Below the pieces are notes generated by a model. That model was not told where the DNA came from. It saw only the letters and a program-made list of their open reading frames with translations, and searched no databases. DNA of 64,000 bases from Pedobacter cryoconitis (GTDB lineage: Bacteria > Bacteroidota > Bacteroidia > Sphingobacteriales > Sphingobacteriaceae): positions 310,001 through 374,000 of the forward strand of contig NZ_JACHCC010000001.1 of the NCBI RefSeq assembly GCF_014207135.1, given 5' to 3'. The stretch's first letter is position 1, and each line of letters opens with the position of its first letter. Both the position numbers and the translations under genes were made by a program. Below are positions 20,036-28,972 of the stretch, in pieces.

Positions 20036-20067
20036 CAAAATAGGGCATTATATTAATCTGGTACAAA
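20036..20067 (-). promoter_or_regulatory. Possible Bacteroidota promoter for the megasynthase operon
   Basis: On the minus strand TTTG (20064-20067) and TATTTTG (20036-20042) are separated by 21 bases. This is close to the TTTG-N19-TAnnTTTG consensus, with one base missing in the -7 box and a long spacer. It ends about 49 bases before the ATG at 19987. Confidence 0.25.
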
Positions 20068-20231
20068 TCTGTGTCGTATTTAAGTATCGTTGGGTATAAA
20101 AAAGATAATAGAAATCAGAATAAGAGTTCTAACCGGCGAATTTACGCATAGAGAATTTTTTTAACTTATGATACTGTTTTTTTTTGAATATCTTTTTATT
20201 CCCTGTTTAGCGTATAATTACCATTACTCAG

Positions 20232-20251
20232 ATGATAACAGAAGTTATCAT
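20232..20251. repeat. Perfect 8-bp inverted repeat, candidate operator
   Basis: ATGATAAC, four bases, GTTATCAT: a perfect dyad in the gap between the megasynthase operon and the tetR-family gene. The size suits a dimeric repressor site, but it lies 245 bases upstream of the operon start, and a hairpin is possible instead. Confidence 0.35.
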
Positions 20252-20763
20252 GGGCTGAATGATGACCGGTGAAACGGTACAGTTGGTGATGGATTCCCAA
20301 CGTTCCTTTGATAAATCGGATTGTCATTTGGAGAATGCTAATGAGTTCGCGTTAAACTTTACCTTTAAAGGGTATTGATTCAGGAAAATTAAATAGTATT
20401 TTGTTAAATCATTGGTCTGTACTATTGCATTTCAATTTTATTATTTACGTGATCTTCTCTGTTTTTGGGACAGGTTATCCAGCCTGTCAGCTTGTAAATT
20501 TAAGTAGGTGTTTATTTATCCTATCCTGCGGAATAATTATACAATTATCGTTCCTCTTCTTATTATAAGAAATAGTGCCTGTTGGTAAATAGTTGCCAGT
20601 CACAGTTTAAAACATGTTGTCATTATATTGTTACCTCCTGGAAAGCTTATTTTTTAAGGTTTTGGAGGATATTTTTATGCAATAGGGTATTATTTTCCCC
20701 ATTTAAAATCAATACTTTTGGAATACGAACGAATTATATTCTAATTAATGAACGCAATTATTT

Positions 20764-21351
20764 ATGGATAAAGATGAAATTGTACTCAGCGAAATACTGG
20801 TAGCTGCCAAATCGTTATTTGGAAAATTTGGATTAAAAAAAACGACAATTGATGATATTGCCGCTGCAGCAGGAAAAGGTAAGAGTACCCTTTATTATTA
20901 CTTTCCAGGGAAGAATGAAATTTTTGCAGCAGTAGTCAAAGATGAGATGAAGTCTGTCATCCGAAAATTGCGCGAAACAGTCAATGGATTATTATCCGCT
21001 GAAGATAAACTGAAAGCTTTTTTAAATGTCCAGAGTATTGCGATCCAGGAATTCAGGAGCCTGTATAAGGTTATTTTTGAAGATATGATCGAATGCAGAA
21101 GGATGTTGTTGCCGCTGCGATTAAAATATGAAGAGACGCAACTGGGCATGATCAGTGAAATTATTCTTGGGGGTACACAAAGTGGTGAATTCAGGGAGCT
21201 CTCTGCCGAGAGTATCCATAAGATGTCTTTTGTCCTGATTGTTGCTTTCAGGGGTTTGCATTTTCCATTATCTATAAATCCTTCCGAGGTACAGTCGCAT
21301 GAGTATTTCGATGAGCTGGTGGATATGCTGATCGAGGGGATAGGGAAATAG
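20764..21351 (+). CDS. TetR/AcrR-family transcriptional regulator
   Basis: A 195-residue one-component regulator. The N-terminal helix-turn-helix (about 8-55) is textbook TetR: AAKSLFGKFGLKKTTIDDIA, then GKGKSTLYYYFPGKNEIF. The remaining alpha-helical part would bind a ligand and dimerise. It is divergent from the hybrid NRPS/PKS operon across 776 bases, so it may sense that product or an efflux substrate, but no exporter gene lies directly beside it. Alternatively it regulates itself or distant genes. The start is the ATG before DKDEIVLSEIL, the usual spacing to the helix-turn-helix. Confidence 0.9.
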   Translation: MDKDEIVLSEILVAAKSLFGKFGLKKTTIDDIAAAAGKGKSTLYYYFPGKNEIFAAVVKDEMKSVIRKLRETVNGLLSAEDKLKAFLNVQSIAIQEFRSLYKVIFEDMIECRRMLLPLRLKYEETQLGMISEIILGGTQSGEFRELSAESIHKMSFVLIVAFRGLHFPLSINPSEVQSHEYFDELVDMLIEGIGK

Positions 21352-21518
21352 ATTCCAGGGTTAATTTCTTTAAATTTATATAGAGGTTATATATTGTAAT
21401 AATGATAATCAAATGTTAATGATATTTAATTAATATTGTAGATTGTTATTTTAAGTAAGACTCCCAATGTCTTTTTATTTAAAATAATACCCTAACTGCC
21501 TCAACTGCAATATATTTA

Positions 21519-24500
21519 ATGAAGATTATTCCTACTATCTGTGCTTCCTTTCTGCTCTGCTTTTCTGCATCTGCACAGGATGCCCCTTTTGAAAAAATCG
21601 CTCCGGTATCACCTCAGGCTGCTTCTTTAGGTAAATTTCTAGAAATACCAGTTGGTAATTATACTGGAATTCCAAGAACTGATATACCTGTTTTTACTAT
21701 TCAGTCTAAGGAAATATCTGTTCCGATCAGTCTTGATTATCATGGTGGTGGAATTAAAGTGTCAGAAGTTGCCTCGAATGTTGGACTGGGCTGGGCATTG
21801 AGTGCCGGTGGAAGTATTATTCAGCAAACAAGAGGTCTACCTGATCAGGGGGCTGGTGGATTTCTTGAAAATTATGCAGTAGTCAGGGACTTTTCAACTT
21901 TTTCAGGTCTTAAGATTCAAGAGGTTGCTGAACAGGTTGTTACGCAGGGTTCGTTAGATACAGAACCTGATATTTTTTTCTACAACTTTAATGGCAAAAG
22001 CGGAAAATTATTTTTTGATACGGATGGCCACACTGTTCATACGATACCAAGGTCAAAAATAATTGCAACTTATAAACCTGGCGCTGCATCCAGTTGGGAG
22101 ATTATTGCTGAGGATGGATTTAAATATGTTTTTGCGTCCGAGGAAGTCTCGGAGAATGTAACAATAGGGATTCCTTCATCTAATAGATCCAGCTCATGGT
22201 ATCTGACTGAGATAATTTCACCCAATTCTACTGATACTGTTAAATTTAATTATAGATCAGAGAGCTTCTCTTCAACTAGTATCAATTCTGGTGTGGCTTA
22301 CGTAGGGCCTATTAATACAGAAGCAGGTAAGTGTCCAGGCCCTTCTAAATCAACAACCAGGAATTACACTTCTACGAAGGGGAAAGCATTAGATTTTATA
22401 ACTTTTTCTGCTGGAAAAGTAAAATTTATTCCTGAAGGGAAGGAAAGATCAGATCTGCCAGGTGCTTTTGCAATAAGCAGTATAGTGGTTTATGATAATA
22501 AAGATGTTCTGATTCGTAAGATTGATCTTTCTTATTCTTATGGTATTAATCAGACTACCAAAAGGCTTTTTCTTGATCAGGTGAAATTTGTAGATCTAAG
22601 TGATACGGGAAATCATATGATTTATGGTTTTGAGTATGATTCTAAAAACAACCTTCCGGCATATGATTCTTATAGCCAGGATCATTGGGGATATTTTAAT
22701 GCTGCAAATAATTTAACAACTGGATTTGTACCTACCACGCAGCTAACTAATTATAATAATGAAACATATACTTATCCTGGGGCTGACAGAAATCCCTCAA
22801 GTGGAGCAATTTCAGGGACTTTGATAAAAGTGAAATTGCCAACTGGAGGTACTCAGGAATTTCAATACGAAGCGAACACAATTAGTGGAAGAATTATAAA
22901 TACAGTCCCAATTAAATATATAGGAGGAGCTAACATACATGGTGAATTAGATGAAAATAATGCACCAAAGTTAGAGTATAAACTATCTTTCTCACTTAAA
23001 GATGATAATAGAAAGGCAGAAATTACTTTTAAAAACGGACCAGTTAAAGGTCAAGGGACACCAGGACCATTGGGTACAATAACTGGCCCAGATAATTATA
23101 AGTTAACGATGTCTTACGCTGAAACAAGTAAGGTAGTCACCTTAGGTAAAAAGGGGCAGTATACCTTTACTGTAAATTTCAACAGTTGGCCGGAATATGT
23201 AGACAAATTTAAGTTTAACATATTATATCTGGCTACACCTGAAGATTTCTTAAAAGATACGGTGTTTAAAAATGAGGTAGTCGGGGGATTAAGGATCAGT
23301 AGAATTCAGATAAAAGATCCTGTTACTCAGAGTGTATTTGTCAAAAAATATCTTTATTCAGATTTTATTAAACCAGATTTAAGTAGTGGTGCTCTTGTTT
23401 CAAGTCCTAAATATGCTATGGAAGTTGACTTGGGGCCGTTGTATGAATGTCAAATGACAAGAATCTCATCTTATTCGAATCTTCCATTAAGTACAACCGG
23501 AGGAGCATTTGTTGGTTATAAACATGTTATTGAACTGATAGGAGAAAACGGAGAAAATGGTAAAAATGAATACTTTTATACAAGTCCCTCTGGGACACCC
23601 GATAAAGTAGTTCCCAGACCCTATGCGGTCACTTCAAGAGAACATCACAGAGGCAAACTGACAGAAGAACTTAATTACAAATTTGAAAATAACAAATTTG
23701 TCTTAATTAAGAGGATACAAAACGATTATGCAGATATTGGTCAGCAGACTTTTCCTGCTATAAAGTTTGTAGGACAAGTACCTGCATTTCTAAATAATGT
23801 AATATTTTCTGGAGGAATAAAAGGTGCTTATGTATTCTACGATACAGAAACTGATTATTATAATTTAGTCGGCCAAACTACAAGACTTTATAATGGCACA
23901 GATCTGCCAGTTACAACAACTCAATCTTATACTTATAACGATAATAATCAGATCATAAAAGAGGTGTCAAATGACAGCAGGAATAATTTGAATACTCAGA
24001 TATCTTCTTACCCCCCTGATATGGTAGCTAAAGGGATAGAAACTCCATATAAGGAGATGGTAAACCGGAATATGCTTAATACAGTTATTGAGAAAGAGAA
24101 CCAATTAAATGATATCTCATTAAAAAAGAATATAACTGTATATGCTAAAGGTATATCTGATGATAATCAGTTGATTTTGCCGTCAGAAATACAAACTAAA
24201 TTTAAGGATGAGCTTCCTGAGACTCGATGGAGATATAATCATTATGATAAAAATGGAAGCCCTGTAAGTGTATCTAAAGAGAAAGGTGTTAAGATAAATT
24301 ACTTATGGTCATATAATGGACAGTATCCTATTGCAGAAATTAAAGGAGCGGATTACACAACTATAGAGAACAAACTGGGGGCTAAGAAGATCGCGGACTT
24401 CAGTGAGCGTATTAATCCTGATATTAATGATGTACGTGCTTTTCTTGCTCCCTTGTTTACCGATTTCCCGAACCTGGAGATTGTTTTCTATTCTTACAAG

Positions 24501-24641
24501 CCACTCGTTGGGATGCTTAGTCAGACAGATGCTAAAGGGCAGACGACCTATTATGAATATGACGGATTTCAACGATTGAAAAATGTGAAAGATCAACAGG
24601 GAAATATTATTAAAAATACTACTTATCGTTATAAAGATTAA
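21519..24641 (+). CDS. Secreted YD-repeat/RHS-associated protein, first of pair 1
   Basis: A 1040-residue protein with a signal peptide (1-20, cleavage after SASAQ). The N-terminal region (about 30-110: SLGKFLEIPVGNYTGIP, then VPISLDYHGGGIKV and GLGWALSAGGSI) aligns by eye with the start of the protein at 56827. The C-terminus has YD-type repeats ending in GQTTYYEYDGFQRL and GNIIKNTTYRYKD. It sits 6 bases upstream of a DUF6443/RHS-core protein, the same spacing as the second pair, so the two probably work together, perhaps as two parts of one cocoon or as a carrier for the toxin-bearing partner (inference). It has no toxin domain of its own. The biochemical role is unknown. Confidence 0.75.
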   Translation: MKIIPTICASFLLCFSASAQDAPFEKIAPVSPQAASLGKFLEIPVGNYTGIPRTDIPVFTIQSKEISVPISLDYHGGGIKVSEVASNVGLGWALSAGGSIIQQTRGLPDQGAGGFLENYAVVRDFSTFSGLKIQEVAEQVVTQGSLDTEPDIFFYNFNGKSGKLFFDTDGHTVHTIPRSKIIATYKPGAASSWEIIAEDGFKYVFASEEVSENVTIGIPSSNRSSSWYLTEIISPNSTDTVKFNYRSESFSSTSINSGVAYVGPINTEAGKCPGPSKSTTRNYTSTKGKALDFITFSAGKVKFIPEGKERSDLPGAFAISSIVVYDNKDVLIRKIDLSYSYGINQTTKRLFLDQVKFVDLSDTGNHMIYGFEYDSKNNLPAYDSYSQDHWGYFNAANNLTTGFVPTTQLTNYNNETYTYPGADRNPSSGAISGTLIKVKLPTGGTQEFQYEANTISGRIINTVPIKYIGGANIHGELDENNAPKLEYKLSFSLKDDNRKAEITFKNGPVKGQGTPGPLGTITGPDNYKLTMSYAETSKVVTLGKKGQYTFTVNFNSWPEYVDKFKFNILYLATPEDFLKDTVFKNEVVGGLRISRIQIKDPVTQSVFVKKYLYSDFIKPDLSSGALVSSPKYAMEVDLGPLYECQMTRISSYSNLPLSTTGGAFVGYKHVIELIGENGENGKNEYFYTSPSGTPDKVVPRPYAVTSREHHRGKLTEELNYKFENNKFVLIKRIQNDYADIGQQTFPAIKFVGQVPAFLNNVIFSGGIKGAYVFYDTETDYYNLVGQTTRLYNGTDLPVTTTQSYTYNDNNQIIKEVSNDSRNNLNTQISSYPPDMVAKGIETPYKEMVNRNMLNTVIEKENQLNDISLKKNITVYAKGISDDNQLILPSEIQTKFKDELPETRWRYNHYDKNGSPVSVSKEKGVKINYLWSYNGQYPIAEIKGADYTTIENKLGAKKIADFSERINPDINDVRAFLAPLFTDFPNLEIVFYSYKPLVGMLSQTDAKGQTTYYEYDGFQRLKNVKDQQGNIIKNTTYRYKD

Positions 24642-24647
24642 TGCCTC

Positions 24648-27600
24648 ATGAGAAAATATTTATATTCCGTTGTCCTGTCTTTTTGTGTTTTGTTTCTGGG
24701 TATTCATCAAAGTAAAGGCCAGGTAACCAGAAGTCTGAAGTTGAACAAGTATAGTAATGAGACTGAGATTACAGCTATCGAAGATATAGAGTTACAGCCT
24801 GGATTTGAGATTCCGGAGGGAAAAACTGTCAATATCTTTACCGGGATTAATTTTGATAATTGGGTGGCTTTATCCAGTAAACCAAGTTCTGACCAGAACT
24901 ATATATTGAGCCGGGTCTTTAGAAGGGCGGGTATTAAAACTGATACTGATGCAAGTTCAAATACCTATAATACTGCCGAGGTTAATCAGACCATTCAGTA
25001 TTTTGATGGACTGGGGCGTCCTTTGCAGACAGTAATGGTACAGGCAAGTCCAAAGTTTTATGATGTGGTGCAGCCGGTGACTTATGATGCTTTTGGCCGG
25101 GAGGATAAAAAGTATCAGCCTTATGTTATTGAAAGTAACGGCGGAACTTACCGAACTGATGCACTGAAGGACCTGAAAGACTTTTATGCTAACCCGGGTG
25201 CTGGAATTGCTGTCACAGCTTATCCTTATGGACAGACTGTTTTTGAACCGTCTCCATTGAACAGGGTTGTTGAACAAGGAGCACCTGGTGCCGACTGGCA
25301 GCCGGTTTCCGGAAGTAATATCGGACATACTCAAAAAATGGAGTATGGAACGAATGACGATGAGGTAAAGCTATGGATGGTGACTACGAACGGAGCTTCA
25401 GGAACAACTAATTATGGGGCAGGTAAATTATATAAAACGACCTTCAAAGGTGAAAACTGGAAAGCTACAGATTTAAAGGCTGGTACAACAGATGAATATA
25501 AGGACTATGATGGTCGTATAATCCTGAAGCGAGTTTGGGAAACTGATAAGAGAGGCCTGTCTACTTATTATGTCTATGATGATCTGGGTAATTTGCGTTA
25601 TGTATTACCTCCAGCAGTGAATGAAAACGGACAAAGTACGGTGAGCAGTTTTGTGGAAAGTGATGATGTCTTTAAACAGTTTATTTATGGCTATCATTAC
25701 GATGGACGCAGACGTCTGGTTGAAAAACAGTTGCCAGGTAAAAAGTGGGAGTACATGATTTACAATGTACTTGACCAGATTGTATTGACTCAGGATGCTA
25801 ACCAGAGGGCTATAAACCAATGGGTGTTTACCAAGCATGATGCATTTGGAAGGATAGTTGGCTCAGGTCAGTATACAGATGCGAGTAAACGTGATGCAAT
25901 ACAAGCGACTGTGAATATACAAACTGTCCTGTGGGAGACCAGAAAAACAAACGATACTGGTTATGATAATCTTTCTTTTCCGCAAACAGCCAGTCTGGCT
26001 GATTATTACTTGATCAACTATTATGATGATTACGGCTTCCCCGGTGTCGGAACTACTGATCAGCCTTCGGGTAATCAGGTTGGGGCAGAGCGAGTGAAAT
26101 CATTACTGACAGGGAGCAAGATCAGAGTATTGGGAACAGAGACTATGTTGCTTTCTATCTATTATTATGATACTGAAGGGCGTATAGTCCAAAGTAAAGT
26201 TGAGAACCATCTGGGTGGAAAAGATATCATTGACAATACCTATAACTTTGCAGAAGAGTTAACAGCAAGTAAGCGTAGCCATACAACAAAAGGTAATGTA
26301 GTAACAGTTGCTAGCCGTTATTTCTATGATCATATGGGGCGTAAGATAGCCACAACTGAAAGTATCAATGGCCAGACAGAAGTGATACTGAATAAACTGG
26401 ATTATACAGAGACTGGTCAGCTATTGAGTAAACAATTACATAGTATCAATAATGGTAGTTCTTATCTTCAACAAACCACTTATGGCTATAATGAAAGAGG
26501 CTGGTTGACTAAAAGTATGGGTGATCAGTTTAACTTGCAATTGAAATATAATGATGGAGATGTACCGCAGTGGAATGGTAATATTGCAAACCAGATCTGG
26601 GGCAGGAGTAAAGGAACTTTAGATAATACGTTTGCTTACAGTTATGACTCGTTAAACAGATTGACTAAAGCAGTATCTCCAGGGCTTGGAGAGAGTATCA
26701 GTTATGATGTGACGGGTAATATCAAGACCTTAGACAGAGAGGGTAAAGGAACTAACACTTATAGTGGTTATACCGGTAACCAGTTGACTAAAATAACTGG
26801 TTTTACCAATAGTGAATATAGTTATGATGATAATGGCAATTTAACGTATGATAAAGAGAAGAACATTAATCTGACTTATAATTATCTGAATTTGCCACAG
26901 ACTATCACAGGCAGTCAGAATTTAAGTTATACCTATGATGCCACAGGGAATAAACTGAAGAAAACTAGTGGTTCAGAAACTACGGATTATATCCGTGGTG
27001 TTCAATATACAAATGGGGTAATCGACGTTGTTGCAACAGAAGAAGGGCAGGCGAGAAACAATCAGGGTAACTACAGTTATGAATATAACTTGTCAGATCA
27101 CTTGGGTAATGTAAGAATGACCTTTAACAAACATCCGGTTGAAAATATATTAGCTATACAGCAGAGTGATGATTATTATGCCTTTGGATTAAGGAAAAAT
27201 TCAAAACTTGGATCGAATAAGTATCTTTATAATAGTAAAGAGTTACAGGATGAATTAGGGCAGTACGATTACGGTGCCAGGTTCTATGACCCGGTAATAG
27301 CTAGGTGGAATGTTGTGGACGCATTAGCAGAAAACCATTATTCAGTAACACCATATAATTATGTATTAAATAATCCTATAAATACAATTGATCCACTTGG
27401 ATTAGACACAGTCCCCGTTAATAAAGTTACTCCAGAAGTTTGGCATAATTTTGATACTGCAGGAGACAATATAAGTTTGAATGAAGTTGGTGTTACAGCA
27501 AAAAGAGGAGGGGCAAGGGCTCAATCTGCTTATAATGGTGTAGTAGGTGAAGTCCAAAGCAACTATCGTAAGAGTACTGGTGGACTCTTTATGGGATATC

Positions 27601-28082
27601 CAGACAATTTGCAAGGAGTAGCAACTACTGTTTTCCATGAGAGATATATCGCACATAATGAGATAAATCCTTTTTCTGGTCAGGGTAGGGTTGTTGGTTT
27701 GGAAGACGCAAACTGGATTATTGATTTTGCTGTAGGTGGTATCTATAGTTTGACAAAGACAGGGGCGGCCGTAGCTGCCGAAGAAGGAGGTCTAAATTTG
27801 TTTAAATTCGGATCTCCACAAGCAGAAGCATCAACTGGGTGGAAAACTGGTGATAGGTTTTTGAAAATGTTTGATCAGGGTTCTCCTAAACTAAATTGGA
27901 AACAAAATTCCGGATTTTTAAGACGAGAAATGGGTGCTGGAAATCCTATTTTTGATTCTTACTTAAAGGCCAATGGAACTCTACAAGAAACAAGAGGATT
28001 CTTAAATGCAGAACGGAGTCTCTTGCAAAGTCGTGGATGGAGTTTTAACCCAAATCGTGGTGCGTGGATGCCACCTAATTAA
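24648..28082 (+). CDS. RHS-core polymorphic toxin-like protein (DUF6443), pair 1
   Basis: 1144 residues with a signal peptide (1-25). A DUF6443-like region (about 85-190: IQYFDGLGRPLQT, then QPVTYDAFGRE) leads into many YD repeats and the RHS-associated core (LSDHLGNVR, YYAFGLRKN, YDYGARFYDPVIARWNVVD), ending in DPLGLD at 915-920. The ~225-residue tip beyond this is the variable, toxin-like part. It contains VTAKRGGARAQSA and ends in GNPIFDSYLK...FLNAERSLLQSRGW; its activity was not recognised. A small downstream gene is the presumed immunity partner. The export signal indicates secretion across the inner membrane; the route across the outer membrane is not visible. The start follows the upstream stop by 6 bases. 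Confidence 0.85.
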   Translation: MRKYLYSVVLSFCVLFLGIHQSKGQVTRSLKLNKYSNETEITAIEDIELQPGFEIPEGKTVNIFTGINFDNWVALSSKPSSDQNYILSRVFRRAGIKTDTDASSNTYNTAEVNQTIQYFDGLGRPLQTVMVQASPKFYDVVQPVTYDAFGREDKKYQPYVIESNGGTYRTDALKDLKDFYANPGAGIAVTAYPYGQTVFEPSPLNRVVEQGAPGADWQPVSGSNIGHTQKMEYGTNDDEVKLWMVTTNGASGTTNYGAGKLYKTTFKGENWKATDLKAGTTDEYKDYDGRIILKRVWETDKRGLSTYYVYDDLGNLRYVLPPAVNENGQSTVSSFVESDDVFKQFIYGYHYDGRRRLVEKQLPGKKWEYMIYNVLDQIVLTQDANQRAINQWVFTKHDAFGRIVGSGQYTDASKRDAIQATVNIQTVLWETRKTNDTGYDNLSFPQTASLADYYLINYYDDYGFPGVGTTDQPSGNQVGAERVKSLLTGSKIRVLGTETMLLSIYYYDTEGRIVQSKVENHLGGKDIIDNTYNFAEELTASKRSHTTKGNVVTVASRYFYDHMGRKIATTESINGQTEVILNKLDYTETGQLLSKQLHSINNGSSYLQQTTYGYNERGWLTKSMGDQFNLQLKYNDGDVPQWNGNIANQIWGRSKGTLDNTFAYSYDSLNRLTKAVSPGLGESISYDVTGNIKTLDREGKGTNTYSGYTGNQLTKITGFTNSEYSYDDNGNLTYDKEKNINLTYNYLNLPQTITGSQNLSYTYDATGNKLKKTSGSETTDYIRGVQYTNGVIDVVATEEGQARNNQGNYSYEYNLSDHLGNVRMTFNKHPVENILAIQQSDDYYAFGLRKNSKLGSNKYLYNSKELQDELGQYDYGARFYDPVIARWNVVDALAENHYSVTPYNYVLNNPINTIDPLGLDTVPVNKVTPEVWHNFDTAGDNISLNEVGVTAKRGGARAQSAYNGVVGEVQSNYRKSTGGLFMGYPDNLQGVATTVFHERYIAHNEINPFSGQGRVVGLEDANWIIDFAVGGIYSLTKTGAAVAAEEGGLNLFKFGSPQAEASTGWKTGDRFLKMFDQGSPKLNWKQNSGFLRREMGAGNPIFDSYLKANGTLQETRGFLNAERSLLQSRGWSFNPNRGAWMPPN

Positions 28083-28094
28083 ATAAATAACAAA

Positions 28095-28631
28095 ATGAAA
28101 TTTAACCAGATAATCCTTGAGAAGCTAGGTGTGCTTTTTCAAAAATGTAATTTAAATATCATTGAACAACGAGATAATTATCTAAAACTGCTGTCAAAAT
28201 ATTTAGTAATTATTATTGCTCATAATCAACTTGAAAATTCTAATACTATTTGGTTAGGTAGAAATGATGATAAAATGGATAAAGTGGAGGTTGATAATAA
28301 GGTGCTTAAGTTGTTTTTTGGTTCTGATTTAAAGTTAAGCGATGTCTCTGTTGAGATTTTTGTAAAGAACCTTGTTTTGTTTTTTGAAAATGAAGCACAG
28401 CCCCTACTGAGAGGAGATATAGATAGAATAAATAAATTAGAAGAGTTTGATTTGGAGAGAAGTCAAAAATATACACAGGGATTATTAGATAAACAGAGTT
28501 TAGTAGCTGCTAATAAGGCTTGGGATGAAGGAGACTACAGAGAGTTTATTAAGTTGATAGATGAGACTAATAAAGATGAGCTGCCTTCATCTTATCAATT
28601 GAAGTATAAAATTGCTGTTCAGAAATTATAG
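28095..28631 (+). CDS. Probable immunity protein for the RHS toxin tip
   Basis: A 178-residue, acidic, lysine-rich soluble protein with no signal peptide and no family recognised. It starts 12 bases after an RHS protein with a variable C-terminal tip, the standard place for a cognate immunity gene, and is followed by a terminator. It is more AT-rich than its neighbours, as is common for immunity genes that move with toxin tips. A cytoplasmic location would fit a toxin that acts in the cytoplasm. The function is inferred from position only. Confidence 0.6.
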   Translation: MKFNQIILEKLGVLFQKCNLNIIEQRDNYLKLLSKYLVIIIAHNQLENSNTIWLGRNDDKMDKVEVDNKVLKLFFGSDLKLSDVSVEIFVKNLVLFFENEAQPLLRGDIDRINKLEEFDLERSQKYTQGLLDKQSLVAANKAWDEGDYREFIKLIDETNKDELPSSYQLKYKIAVQKL

Positions 28632-28704
28632 TTTCAGTTCCAAAGCGGATTATACAAAATTACCCATCTGATATACCAAAACTATCCTCTAATTAATGAT
28701 GTAG

Positions 28705-28734
28705 GCCCGGGCATAATGCCGGGCTTTGTTGTTT
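28705..28734 (+). terminator. Rho-independent terminator after the RHS/immunity locus
   Basis: A GC-rich stem (GCCCGGGCA, TAA loop, TGCCGGGC, with one bulged G) is followed by TTTGTTGTTT. It ends the first RHS operon. Confidence 0.8.
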
Positions 28735-28900
28735 ATTGGATATTACCGTTACTTGCTATTATAGTCTTCTTCGTTTTAATGATTGTAAATAGTACGATGT
28801 CACTAAAACATCCTTAGTCATAGAATTATCTAATAATCCGTTCCCCTCCAAACAATACCTCTTTCCTGGTTTTAAATCAATATTTTTGAAACGGTAAGTG
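28735..28900. other. Gene-free leader upstream of the HD-PycTM/ppk1 operon
   Basis: AT-rich spacer between the RHS terminator and the promoter of the next operon. The whole gene-free gap is 28632-28972. No gene or repeat was seen apart from the terminator and promoter listed separately. Confidence 0.4.
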
Positions 28901-28930
28901 TTTCTCTAAACTATCAAAACAGATACTTTG
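28901..28930 (+). promoter_or_regulatory. Putative Bacteroidota promoter for the HD-PycTM/ppk1 operon
   Basis: TTTC (28901-28904), a 19-base spacer, then TACTTTG (28924-28930) matches the TTTG-N19-TAnnTTTG pattern with small deviations. Transcription from it would begin after 28931, which argues for the ATG at 28973 rather than the upstream TTG/ATG as the start of the HD-PycTM protein. Confidence 0.4.
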
Positions 28931-28972
28931 ATGGTATTGGGAATTAACAATTTAAACCGCCATATTTATAAG

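Larger units (their letters stand above)
19988..20763. other. 776-base regulatory gap between the megasynthase operon and the tetR gene
   Basis: Short open frames here show no recognisable protein and poor composition, so it is treated as non-coding. It must contain the promoter of the minus-strand megasynthase operon and that of the plus-strand tetR gene. A perfect inverted repeat and a weak promoter-like match are listed separately. Just before tetR, GAATA (20721-20725) and TATTC (20737-20741) form a loose dyad that could be an autoregulatory operator. The rest is AT-rich with nothing else recognised. Confidence 0.5.

Noticed and set aside
20582-20803. Plus-strand open frame of 73 codons before the tetR gene
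   Set aside because: Overlaps the true tetR start in another frame; the translation is rich in rare residues and unlike any family.
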